The notes under the pieces: model-generated | Seen by the model: only the letters and a program-made list of their open reading frames with translations | The model's database searches: none | What the model was told of the DNA's origin: nothing | Translations under genes and position numbers: made by a program | In this document: in pieces, positions 45,275-52,996 of the stretch | Numbering within the stretch: position 1 is the stretch's first letter | Layout of the letters: each line of letters opens with the position of its first letter | NCBI RefSeq assembly: GCF_045617425.1 | Contig: NZ_JAZLIO010000003.1 | Location: forward strand, 268,435 to 332,434 | DNA length: 64,000 bases | Direction: 5' to 3' | Origin: Carnobacterium_B sp045617425 | Lineage (GTDB): Bacteria > Bacillota > Bacilli > Lactobacillales > Carnobacteriaceae

Positions 45275-45289
45275 AAAATCACTGAAGTG

Positions 45290-45345
45290 AACAATTGGTT
45301 TGGAACTACGCGCTATGCGAGGCTCTGAACCAATTGTTTTATTTT
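45290..45345 (+). terminator. Terminator of niaR-niaX
   Basis: AACAATTGGTT and AACCAATTGTT form an 11-pair stem with a 27-base loop that includes GCGC pairing, followed by TTATTTT. Confidence 0.75.
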
Positions 45346-45471
45346 ACGTTTGTCCGTGATGAAAAGATTCTAGCAAATGAGGTTAAAGCAAAATAAATAA
45401 CTTTTATTAATCTTTATAATAAATCTCTTTATAGGTAACAAAGGACAATGTTAGCTAACCAATTTAAAGAT

Positions 45472-45500
45472 TTGTTTTCTTGTAAAGAATGTGCTATTAT
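45472..45500 (+). promoter_or_regulatory. Promoter of dnaG-rpoD
   Basis: TTGTTT (45472-45477), 17-base spacer ending TGC, and TATTAT (45495-45500): an extended -10 promoter. Confidence 0.7.
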
Positions 45501-45541
45501 AAAACATGTATATTTCTGTCTGAGAATAGATTTTGAGAGTG

Positions 45542-45569
45542 AAGTCGCACTAGTATTTGAGTGCGACTT
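45542..45569 (+). other. Leader hairpin upstream of dnaG
   Basis: AAGTCGCACT and AGTGCGACTT form a perfect ten-pair GC-rich stem (loop AGTATTTG), followed only by TTAGAG. It sits in the dnaG leader about 70 bases before the start codon and may be an attenuator or an RNA-stability element. Confidence 0.55.
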
Positions 45570-45637
45570 TTAGAGACTAAATGTAATTTCTGATAGAAAC
45601 TAACGTTCTTTATTTTTTTGATTAAGAGGTGAACAGC

Positions 45638-47500
45638 TTGGCGATAATGATTCCAGAAGAAACGGTCAATAAAGTACGACAAGAAACCAATATAGTGGAT
45701 GTTGTCAGTCAGTATGTTCAATTAAAAAAGAAAGGCAAAAATCTTTTTGGTTTTTGTCCTTTTCACGAAGAGCGAACTCCTTCATTTTCTGTAACAGAAG
45801 AGAAACAAATTTTTCACTGTTTTAGTTGTGGACGTGGTGGGAATGTTTTTACATTTTTAATGGAAGTCGATGGGTTAACTTTCCCAGAAGCTGTCATTAA
45901 AACAGCTGAATTGAGTCAATTTGAATTAGATGAATCTTTGGTACAAGACCACGATCATAAAAACCAGCCAAATGACTCAGCTAAAGAAAAACTAATCCGT
46001 GTCCATGAAGAAAGTGCAGAATTATTTCATCATATTCTATTGAATACCACAATAGGAGAAGAAGCTTTAGAGTATCTAACTCAAAGAGGATTGACCCGTG
46101 AAGTAATTGATACGTTTAATATCGGGTTTGCTCCACGAGAACGAACCATGCTTCATCAATATTTAATTGGAAAAAATTATGAGCAAGAGTTATTAAAAAA
46201 AACGGGTTTGTTTGTTGAGAAGGATAGTGGGGAATTACTTGATCGATTTTACAATCGGATTATCTTTCCTATTCGCAATCAACAAGGAAAAACCGTGGCT
46301 TTTTCAGGTCGGATATTTCAGCCAGATGCTGATGTCAGTGCACCAAAATATTTAAATAGTCCGGAGACTCAATTATTTAATAAACGAACCGTTCTGTTTA
46401 ATTTTGATCTTGCACGTTCTTCGATCAGAAGAGAAAAAGAAGTTATTTTGTTTGAAGGATTTATGGATGTTATTGGAGCTTGGAAGGCCGGTATAACCAA
46501 TGGAATTGCTTCAATGGGAACCAGTCTTACCAACGAACAAATACATTTGATTGACCGAACTACAGATCATGTCATAATTGCTTATGATGGAGATTCTGCT
46601 GGAATTGAAGCGACCAAACGAGCTAGTGATCTTTTAGCAGCAGAGACCAATTTTGATATTGATATTATTCGATTCGCTGAAGGTATGGACCCGGATGAAT
46701 ACATTAAAAAAAATGGTGCGGATGCTTTTAAAGAACTGATTGCTCACGGAAGAGAAACACTTTTTGGGTTCAAAATGTCTTATTACCGTAAGTCGCTCAA
46801 TTTATCAAATGAGAGTGAACGACTTGGATATATTGAAAAGATATTATCTGAACTGCTTTCTGTCACTTCAGCTGTTGAACGTGAACTCTATTTTAAGCAA
46901 CTAGCAATGGAATTTGACCTTTCGATTGATTCATTAAAAGAACAGTTTCAACAGAAATTCCATGAGTCTCGTAATAAGCGGACAAAAGAAAAACAGCAGC
47001 AAAGTCAGCAGAATCATCCTGCTGAAGCAAATTACCCGCAAGTGCAGACCCAAAAAAGGAAACCAACTAATATTGAACACGCTGAACGGTTGCTATTAAA
47101 TCGGTTATTTCACTTTGAAGAAGCATGGATTATCTTGAAGAATATTGCAGATGAATTTCATTTTGTACATGATGAGTATCAAATGGTCTTTATTTTGTAT
47201 GAAAGTTTCCGAGAACACACAGCTAATGAAGGTACGATTGATGCGTTTATTGATTTTGTAAAAGAACCGGAATTGAAAAATTTAATTGTTGAAATTGAAC
47301 TGTTATCAATAAGCAACGAAGTTTCGACAAGAGAAATAGAGGATTATTTAGATGTGATCTCTAGAAAATCTGGTCTTCAATTGCAATTGAAAGAAAAACA
47401 AGATGCATTGAAAGAAGCATCCAGACGAGGCGATAAAGAACAGCTTCGTGTGCTGATGATCGAAGTAGTTAATTTATCTCGTTTATTGAAAAATAAATAA
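45638..47500 (+). CDS. dnaG: DNA primase
   Basis: The 620-residue primase has zinc-finger ligands Cys40, His43, Cys61 and Cys64 (FCPFHEERTPSF ... FHCFSCGRGGN), a Toprim core with VILFEGFMDVIGA and IIAYDGDSAGIEA, and a C-terminal helicase-binding region (from about residue 455). I start at TTG 45638, six bases after AAGAGGTG; the in-frame GTG at 45629 overlaps that site and ATG 45647 would be the next choice. The gene forms the macromolecular synthesis operon with rpoD. Confidence 0.96.
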   Translation: MAIMIPEETVNKVRQETNIVDVVSQYVQLKKKGKNLFGFCPFHEERTPSFSVTEEKQIFHCFSCGRGGNVFTFLMEVDGLTFPEAVIKTAELSQFELDESLVQDHDHKNQPNDSAKEKLIRVHEESAELFHHILLNTTIGEEALEYLTQRGLTREVIDTFNIGFAPRERTMLHQYLIGKNYEQELLKKTGLFVEKDSGELLDRFYNRIIFPIRNQQGKTVAFSGRIFQPDADVSAPKYLNSPETQLFNKRTVLFNFDLARSSIRREKEVILFEGFMDVIGAWKAGITNGIASMGTSLTNEQIHLIDRTTDHVIIAYDGDSAGIEATKRASDLLAAETNFDIDIIRFAEGMDPDEYIKKNGADAFKELIAHGRETLFGFKMSYYRKSLNLSNESERLGYIEKILSELLSVTSAVERELYFKQLAMEFDLSIDSLKEQFQQKFHESRNKRTKEKQQQSQQNHPAEANYPQVQTQKRKPTNIEHAERLLLNRLFHFEEAWIILKNIADEFHFVHDEYQMVFILYESFREHTANEGTIDAFIDFVKEPELKNLIVEIELLSISNEVSTREIEDYLDVISRKSGLQLQLKEKQDALKEASRRGDKEQLRVLMIEVVNLSRLLKNK

Positions 47501-47548
47501 AAATGATTCATAATATGTACGAGTAAGATTGAAAGAGGAGGCTTTTTA

Positions 47549-48670
47549 ATGGCTGAAAAAAAACTAACAACAAAAAAAGCGTATGATAGTGAAGTAAAGA
47601 GTTTAATCAAAGAGTATAAAGCAGCAGGAACTATTCATTACGATGAGTTAACAAATAAAATAGCAACTCCTTTTTCTTTAAATGCTGAAAAAATGGATCA
47701 ATTGATCCAAACGGTTGAAGATGCAGGTGTTGGAGTGGTTGGAGACGATGGTGGTCCAACAGCTCGACAACTGAAACTCAAAGAAATGAAAGCTGAAAGA
47801 GAAGCAGAAAAACCAGAAGACTTAACGGCTCCTCCTGGAGTTAAGATCAATGATCCTGTTAGAATGTACTTGAAAGAGATTGGACGGGTGAATTTATTAA
47901 CGGCTGCTGAAGAAGTTGAATTAGCGATAAAAATAGAAGAAGGCGATCAAGAAGCACGTCAACGTCTTGCAGAAGCTAACTTACGTTTAGTTGTTAGTAT
48001 TGCCAAACGTTATGTTGGGCGCGGTATGCAGTTCTTAGATTTAATCCAAGAAGGAAACATGGGATTAATGAAAGCTGTTGAAAAGTTCGACTATAAAAAA
48101 GGATTTAAATTCTCAACTTATGCAACTTGGTGGATTCGTCAAGCAATCACGCGTGCGATTGCCGACCAAGCACGTACAATTCGTATTCCAGTGCACATGG
48201 TTGAAACAATCAATAAATTGATTCGTATCCAACGTCAATTGCTACAAGATTTAGGCCGCGAACCAACTCCTGAAGAAATCGGAGCAGAAATGGATCTTCC
48301 AACTGAAAAAGTTCGTGAGATTCTAAAAATTGCACAAGAGCCAGTTTCTTTAGAAACTCCTATTGGAGAAGAAGATGACTCTCATTTAGGGGACTTTATT
48401 GAAGATCACGATGCGACAAGTCCAGCAGAAAATGCTGCTTATGAATTGCTGAAAGAACAACTAGAGGATGTGCTAGACACTCTTACAGATCGTGAAGAGA
48501 ATGTACTTCGTTTGCGTTTCGGTTTAGATGATGGACGCAATCGTACTCTTGAAGATGTTGGTAAAGTATTTGGTGTAACACGCGAGCGTATTCGTCAAAT
48601 CGAAGCTAAAGCACTTCGTAAATTACGTCACCCTAGCCGTTCAAAACAATTAAAAGACTTCTTAGAATAA
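47549..48670 (+). CDS. rpoD: Primary sigma factor RpoD (SigA)
   Basis: The 373-residue housekeeping sigma factor contains region 1.1 (about 1-80), region 1.2 (PVRMYLKEIGRVNLLT), region 2 (RFDYKKGFKFSTYATWWIRQAITRAIADQ type, -10 recognition), region 3 and region 4 (DVGKVFGVTRERIRQIEAKALRKLRHPSRS, -35 recognition). The length is that of SigA in Firmicutes, lacking the long E. coli insert. The ATG follows GAGGAGG. Confidence 0.98.
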   Translation: MAEKKLTTKKAYDSEVKSLIKEYKAAGTIHYDELTNKIATPFSLNAEKMDQLIQTVEDAGVGVVGDDGGPTARQLKLKEMKAEREAEKPEDLTAPPGVKINDPVRMYLKEIGRVNLLTAAEEVELAIKIEEGDQEARQRLAEANLRLVVSIAKRYVGRGMQFLDLIQEGNMGLMKAVEKFDYKKGFKFSTYATWWIRQAITRAIADQARTIRIPVHMVETINKLIRIQRQLLQDLGREPTPEEIGAEMDLPTEKVREILKIAQEPVSLETPIGEEDDSHLGDFIEDHDATSPAENAAYELLKEQLEDVLDTLTDREENVLRLRFGLDDGRNRTLEDVGKVFGVTRERIRQIEAKALRKLRHPSRSKQLKDFLE

Positions 48671-48678
48671 AAATAGAT

Positions 48679-48719
48679 GAAGGTCGTCCAAAATCAACAT
48701 TATTTGGACGGCCTTCTTT
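48679..48719 (+). terminator. Terminator of dnaG-rpoD
   Basis: GAAGGTCGTCCAAA and TTTGGACGGCCTTC (one G-U), ten-base loop, then TTTC. Confidence 0.8.
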
Positions 48720-48800
48720 CGTATTGAGAGATAAAACTCAACGAATGGAAGAAAAAACTGGTATAATAATAGACGATGTAAGAATGAAGGGATGAATGAC

Positions 48801-49259
48801 ATGTTATCATTTGAAGAAAAAAAGGCTATTTTTGATAGCTACGAAGAACTAACGGCAACAAAGGTATCAATGAATCGTTTGAATTACCATTTTAAAGACA
48901 GTGCAGTACCTAAAACAATGGCTGTGCGCTTCCTTCACCCGAATGGAAATGCTTTGATTTATGCAGGCTATTTACCTAAAGAAGAAACAGATAAAGGCTA
49001 CATTTCTGTAAGAGATGAAGATGAAGCAACGATTCGTTCTTTAGTGGATCAAGCGATTGCTCATTTAAAGAAAACAGCTGACGGATATGAAGAAGGTTAT
49101 TCTGAATTATGGTTTGACAATAACGGCGATGTTTTACGTTTAGTCTATGACAATCCGACATGGGTCGTTACTTTACCGAACGATCAAGTTGAAGGAGTTT
49201 TTCATTCAAAAGATGCTGCAGAAGGTTATTTAATGGATGAAGAGTTCTTCCAAGGATAA
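48801..49259 (+). CDS. Conserved hypothetical protein between rpoD and trmK
   Basis: I do not recognise this 152-residue family. It is acidic and soluble, with no signal peptide or membrane segment. It has an N-terminal helix (MLSFEEKKAIFDSYEEL), a central strand-rich part (MAVRFLHPNGNALIYAGYL), a helix (DEATIRSLVDQAIAHLKKT) and a C-terminal strand group (ELWFDNNGDVLRLVYDNPTWVVTLP). ATG 48801 is nine bases after AAGGG; an ATG at 48792 overlaps that site. An extended -10 (TGGTATAAT, 48759-48767) lies upstream. It is transcribed ahead of trmK and the Nif3-like gene. Confidence 0.8.
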   Translation: MLSFEEKKAIFDSYEELTATKVSMNRLNYHFKDSAVPKTMAVRFLHPNGNALIYAGYLPKEETDKGYISVRDEDEATIRSLVDQAIAHLKKTADGYEEGYSELWFDNNGDVLRLVYDNPTWVVTLPNDQVEGVFHSKDAAEGYLMDEEFFQG

Positions 49260-49285
49260 ACAAGGATTATGAAAAGAAAGAAGTG

Positions 49286-49996
49286 ATGAGTATGGACGAA
49301 AGTCAATTATCGCTGCGTTTAAGCAGAGCGGCGTCTTATGTCGAACCGGGGGATCGTTTAGCGGATATCGGTTCTGATCATGCTTATTTGCCTTGTGCTT
49401 TAGCGAGTAATAATCGCATTACGTTTGCTATTGCAGGAGAAGTTGTCGAAGGCCCTTTCCAAGCAGCAAAAAACCAAGTGCGACGTCTTGGTTTAGCAGA
49501 CCAAATCAGTGTACGTTTAGGGGATGGCTTAGAGGTTCTTTCTCCTGAAGATGATGTAACCGCGATTACGATATGCGGCATGGGCGGTTCCTTAATTGCC
49601 TCTATCTTGGACAATGGATTTAAAAAAGGTCATTTGACAGGCAAGGAACGCTTGATTTTGCAGCCGAACGTAGGAGAAAGAACTTTGCGCGAATGGTTGG
49701 TCAATCATGAGTACACGATTACGGCTGAAGAAATCATTGAAGAAAACAATAAAATTTATGAAGTGATGGTGGCCGTGAAAGATCCATTACTAAAACAAAC
49801 TGTAACGGAATCTTACCTAATGTTTGGTTTTCATTTAAAAGAGGAACGTTCTGCTATCTTTAAAAAGAAATGGCAAAAAGAACTTGAAAAAAACCGCTAT
49901 ATTCTAGATAGTTTAACGCATTCAAGTGCAGATCAAACAACTAAAATCAAAAAAATCCAAGCAGAAATTCAAAAAATAGAAGAGGTGCTAAAATGA
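49286..49996 (+). CDS. trmK: tRNA (adenine(22)-N1)-methyltransferase TrmK
   Basis: The 236-residue SAM enzyme has motif I RLADIGSDHAYLPCAL, followed by GEVVEGPFQAAKNQV, TICGMGGSLIASIL and LILQPNVGERTLREWL, all typical of TrmK (YqfN). A C-terminal coiled coil (about 185-236) is also a TrmK trait. The start is unclear among GTG 49283, ATG 49286 and ATG 49292, none with a strong site. It overlaps the Nif3-like gene by four bases (ATGA). Confidence 0.95.
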   Translation: MSMDESQLSLRLSRAASYVEPGDRLADIGSDHAYLPCALASNNRITFAIAGEVVEGPFQAAKNQVRRLGLADQISVRLGDGLEVLSPEDDVTAITICGMGGSLIASILDNGFKKGHLTGKERLILQPNVGERTLREWLVNHEYTITAEEIIEENNKIYEVMVAVKDPLLKQTVTESYLMFGFHLKEERSAIFKKKWQKELEKNRYILDSLTHSSADQTTKIKKIQAEIQKIEEVLK

Positions 49997-51117
49997 CTGA
50001 GACTTATGGAAGTGAGTTTATCCAAAAATTTGAATCATTTGCTCCAAAATATTTAGCTGAATCAGGAGATCCGGTTGGTTTAGCGGTTGGAACGTTAAAG
50101 AAACCCATAAAAAAAATGATGGTGACATTAGATGTTCGTCCAGAAGTGGTGCAAGAAGCTATTGAACAACACGTTGACTTTATCTTTGCACATCATCCAC
50201 CTATTTTTCGCCCACTTAAAAATTTAGCCACAGATGATGCACAAACGAAGATGTATGCGGATCTATTGAAAAACGATATAACCGTCTATGCTGCGCATAC
50301 AAATTTAGATGTGACTACAAATGGGATAAACACATGGTTAGCAGATGAGTTGAACTTAACAGAAACAGAGATCTTACATGTTACGAAAAGACTGGAATAT
50401 AAAAAGATTGCAGTCTTTGTTCCAAAAGAAAATGAAGAAGAAGTTCGAAAAGCGCTAACTGCTGCAGGAGCGGGTCAAATCGGTCCGAATTACAAAGATT
50501 GTACGTATACATTTGAGGGTATTGGACGCTTCACGCCTATCAATCATGCTAATCCGACCATTGGAGAAATTGATGAACCTGAACATGTAGCGGAAGTACG
50601 AATTGAAGTTGTGTTTCCTGAACACCTAACGCAAACAATTGAAAAAGCGTTATTTGAAGCTCATCCTTACGAAGAACCGCCATATGATTTATATACGATT
50701 GAGAATTTTGTTGATGAATATGGCCTTGGAAGAATAGGGAATTTAGCTGACCCTGTTACTGTTCAGGAGTTTGCTCAAAAGGTTAAAGAAACGTTTGGTG
50801 TATCGGGCTTACGTTACATCACACCCGATAAAGATAAACTGATTCAACGTGTTGCCGTTTGTGGTGGGGATGCAGGAAGCTATTATTCAGATGCCTTAAG
50901 CAAAAAAGCAGATGTGTTTATTACTGGAGATGTTTATTACCATACAGCTCATGATATGTTAGCTGACGGATTAAGCGTTATTGATCCTGGTCATCATATT
51001 GAAAGCATTTGTAAACCGAAGTTGGTTGAATTATTTACGGAGTGGAAATCTGATCTTGAATGGGATTTTGATATCATCCAATCAGAATTAAATACAGATC
51101 CTTATAAATTTATCTAA
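49993..51117 (+). CDS. Nif3-like dinuclear metal protein (YqfO type)
   Basis: The 374-residue protein has the split Nif3 fold: the N-terminal half with VTLDVRPEVV and FIFAHHPPIFRPLKNL (metal-binding His pair) and VYAAHTNLD, an inserted PII/CutA-like domain (about 130-235, KIAVFVPKENEEEVRKALTAAGAGQIGPNYKDCTYT type), and the C-terminal half with VAVCGGDAGSYY and DPGHHIES. Translation is coupled to trmK. YqfO-type proteins bind metals; GTP cyclohydrolase-like labels are not well proven. Confidence 0.93.
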   Translation: MTETYGSEFIQKFESFAPKYLAESGDPVGLAVGTLKKPIKKMMVTLDVRPEVVQEAIEQHVDFIFAHHPPIFRPLKNLATDDAQTKMYADLLKNDITVYAAHTNLDVTTNGINTWLADELNLTETEILHVTKRLEYKKIAVFVPKENEEEVRKALTAAGAGQIGPNYKDCTYTFEGIGRFTPINHANPTIGEIDEPEHVAEVRIEVVFPEHLTQTIEKALFEAHPYEEPPYDLYTIENFVDEYGLGRIGNLADPVTVQEFAQKVKETFGVSGLRYITPDKDKLIQRVAVCGGDAGSYYSDALSKKADVFITGDVYYHTAHDMLADGLSVIDPGHHIESICKPKLVELFTEWKSDLEWDFDIIQSELNTDPYKFI

Positions 51118-51146
51118 AAAACGATGTTGAAAGGAAGTTATCTCTT

Positions 51147-52382
51147 ATGTATGAAAATCTAGTCCCTCGTTTTATTCGTTATGTGAAAACAGAAACACGT
51201 TCTGATGAAAATAGTACCACTATTCCATCCACGCAAAGCCAAGTGGCGTTTGCTAAGACCTTAATGAAAGAATTAGAAGACATTGGTCTAAGCGATATTT
51301 CTTATAATGAGAGCAATGGCTATGTGACAGCAACATTGCCAAGTAATACAGCTAAAAAAGTACCCACTGTTGGGTTTATTGCTCATATGGATACAGCTGA
51401 TTTTAATGCAGCAAATGTAAATCCGCAATTCCATGAACAATACAATGGAGAAGTGATTGTTTTAAATGAAGAGCAACAAGTTGTTTTAGATCCTAAAGAG
51501 TTTCCTAATCTAAAAAATTACATCGGCCAAACGTTGATCACAACCGATGGGACAACGTTATTAGGAGCTGACGATAAAGCAGGAATTGCCGAAATCATGA
51601 CAGCTATGGAGATTTTGATCAATGATAATTCAATTGAACATGGTGATATTCGTGTTGGTTTCGGTCCAGATGAAGAAATCGGTATTGGAGCAGATCGTTT
51701 TGACGTTCCAGGATTCAATGCCACATTTGCATATACAATGGATGGTGGTCCTATTGGAGAATTAGAATTTGAAAGCTTTAATGCAGCTTCAGCAATAGTT
51801 AAGATTCAGGGTAAAAATGTTCATCCAGGTACTGCAAAAAATACGATGGTAAATGCAGTGAAAATTGGCATGGCTTTTGATGCATTATTGCCTCAAGATG
51901 AAGTTCCTGAAAAAACGGAAGGCCGTGAAGGGTTCTACCATCTAGTTGGAATAACGGGTGAAGTAGATGAAGCAACATTGACTTATATTATTCGAGACCA
52001 TGATCGTGAAAAATTCGAAGCGCGTAAAGCCTTCATGCTAGAACAAGCTGAAAAATTAAATAAAGAATATGGCAGCGAACGAATCACAATTGACTTAAAT
52101 GATTCTTACTACAATATGGGTGAGATCATTGAAAAAGATATGACTGTAGTGGATTTAGCTGAAGAAGCGATGGAAAATCTGTCTATCGAACCAATCATCG
52201 AACCTATTCGTGGCGGTACAGATGGTTCTAAAATTTCCTTTATGGGACTGCCAACACCGAACATTTTTGCTGGTGGAGAAAACTTCCATGGCCGCTATGA
52301 ATTTGTAGCCGTTGAAAGCATGGAGAAAGCTACTGCAGTAATTGTAGAAATTGCACGCTTGAATGCTTTAAAAGGAGCTTAA
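51147..52382 (+). CDS. pepT: Peptidase T (tripeptidase)
   Basis: The 411-residue M20B aminotripeptidase has zinc ligands and active residues in GFIAHMDTAD (His80, Asp82), LLGADDKAGIAEI and FGPDEEIGIGAD (Glu-Glu pair), plus IRGGTDGSKISFMGLPTPNI and the C-terminal FHGRYEFV. It frees the N-terminal residue of tripeptides in peptide use. The ATG follows AAAGGAAG. The small DUF1294 gene starts two bases after its stop. Confidence 0.97.
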   Translation: MYENLVPRFIRYVKTETRSDENSTTIPSTQSQVAFAKTLMKELEDIGLSDISYNESNGYVTATLPSNTAKKVPTVGFIAHMDTADFNAANVNPQFHEQYNGEVIVLNEEQQVVLDPKEFPNLKNYIGQTLITTDGTTLLGADDKAGIAEIMTAMEILINDNSIEHGDIRVGFGPDEEIGIGADRFDVPGFNATFAYTMDGGPIGELEFESFNAASAIVKIQGKNVHPGTAKNTMVNAVKIGMAFDALLPQDEVPEKTEGREGFYHLVGITGEVDEATLTYIIRDHDREKFEARKAFMLEQAEKLNKEYGSERITIDLNDSYYNMGEIIEKDMTVVDLAEEAMENLSIEPIIEPIRGGTDGSKISFMGLPTPNIFAGGENFHGRYEFVAVESMEKATAVIVEIARLNALKGA

Positions 52383-52384
52383 GA

Positions 52385-52645
52385 ATGATTTTTGTAATGA
52401 GTTATCTGCTTATTTGCAATAGCCTTTTGTTTGTTCTAATGTATGTAGATAAACAAAAAGCTGTAAAAAGACAATGGAGAATTCCTGAAAAAACATTGTT
52501 ATTTCTAGGTCTCATTGGCGGCGGATTTGGTGGTTTGATAAGCATGAAAGTATTTCGACATAAAACGATGAAACGATCATTTAAGATGATTTATACTTTA
52601 GGAGCGGTCTTTGCTACTTTCTTATTAGTATATGTTAATCGATAA
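52385..52645 (+). CDS. DUF1294 small membrane protein
   Basis: The 86-residue protein has an N-terminal helix, the DUF1294 core (MYVDKQKAVKRQWRIPEKTLLFLGLIGGGFGGLISMKVFRHKT type) and a final membrane helix (about 63-82). It has about three membrane segments. The ribosome site AAAGGAG lies in the end of pepT, so the genes are coupled. Function unknown. Confidence 0.9.
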   Translation: MIFVMSYLLICNSLLFVLMYVDKQKAVKRQWRIPEKTLLFLGLIGGGFGGLISMKVFRHKTMKRSFKMIYTLGAVFATFLLVYVNR

Positions 52646-52653
52646 TAAATAGT

Positions 52654-52682
52654 AGGTTGGGACATTTGTCTCAGCCTTTTTT
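52654..52682 (+). terminator. Terminator of pepT-DUF1294
   Basis: AGGTTGGGACA and TGTCTCAGCCT (two G-U pairs) with a two-base centre, then TTTTTT. Confidence 0.8.
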
Positions 52683-52740
52683 GTCTAGAAAATTAGACTA
52701 GAAGCTTTTCGGTTAACAAATTAAACGACAAAATGCTTGT

Positions 52741-52887
52741 TCATGGAAGAGTGGAGCATAAAATAGGTATCGCTCTGTCATGAAACGCCTCTACACGGAA
52801 GAGTGACAGGCTAAATGAACGTCACTCTTCCGTCAAAAGTGGTTTCACGAACAAGTGAAGCAAAAAATCACACTCACTCTTCCATGA
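52741..52887. repeat. Nested inverted-repeat element with four copies of a GGAAGAGTG motif
   Basis: Outer arms TCATGGAAGAGTG (52741-52753) and CACTCTTCCATGA (52875-52887) are exact reverse complements. Inner arms CGGAAGAGTGAC (52796-52807) and GTCACTCTTCCG (52821-52832) are also exact, with a 13-base loop. Between them TCATGAAAC (52779-52787 area) faces GTTTCACGA (52842-52850 area). The element holds no open frame of note and fills most of the gap before addB. It looks like a structured RNA or a small non-autonomous repeat; no transposase-type terminal duplication was confirmed. Confidence 0.75.
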
Positions 52888-52996
52888 AAAGATAAAAATG
52901 AATGTTGGTATAAGGGTAAGTTTCTTCTCTCGTTATTTTTTTGCGTATGTTAAAATGAGAGACAGAGAAGTTGAATGAGAGGATGTGCGAAATACG

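Noticed and set aside
48976..49161. Minus-strand frame inside the rpoD-trmK hypothetical gene
   Set aside because: Lies wholly within a plausible plus-strand gene that has a promoter and ribosome site; no signals of its own.
52741..52887. Nested repeats as a CRISPR array or a complete insertion sequence
   Set aside because: The copies are inverted and unequally spaced, with no spacer pattern, no cas genes and no transposase frame.
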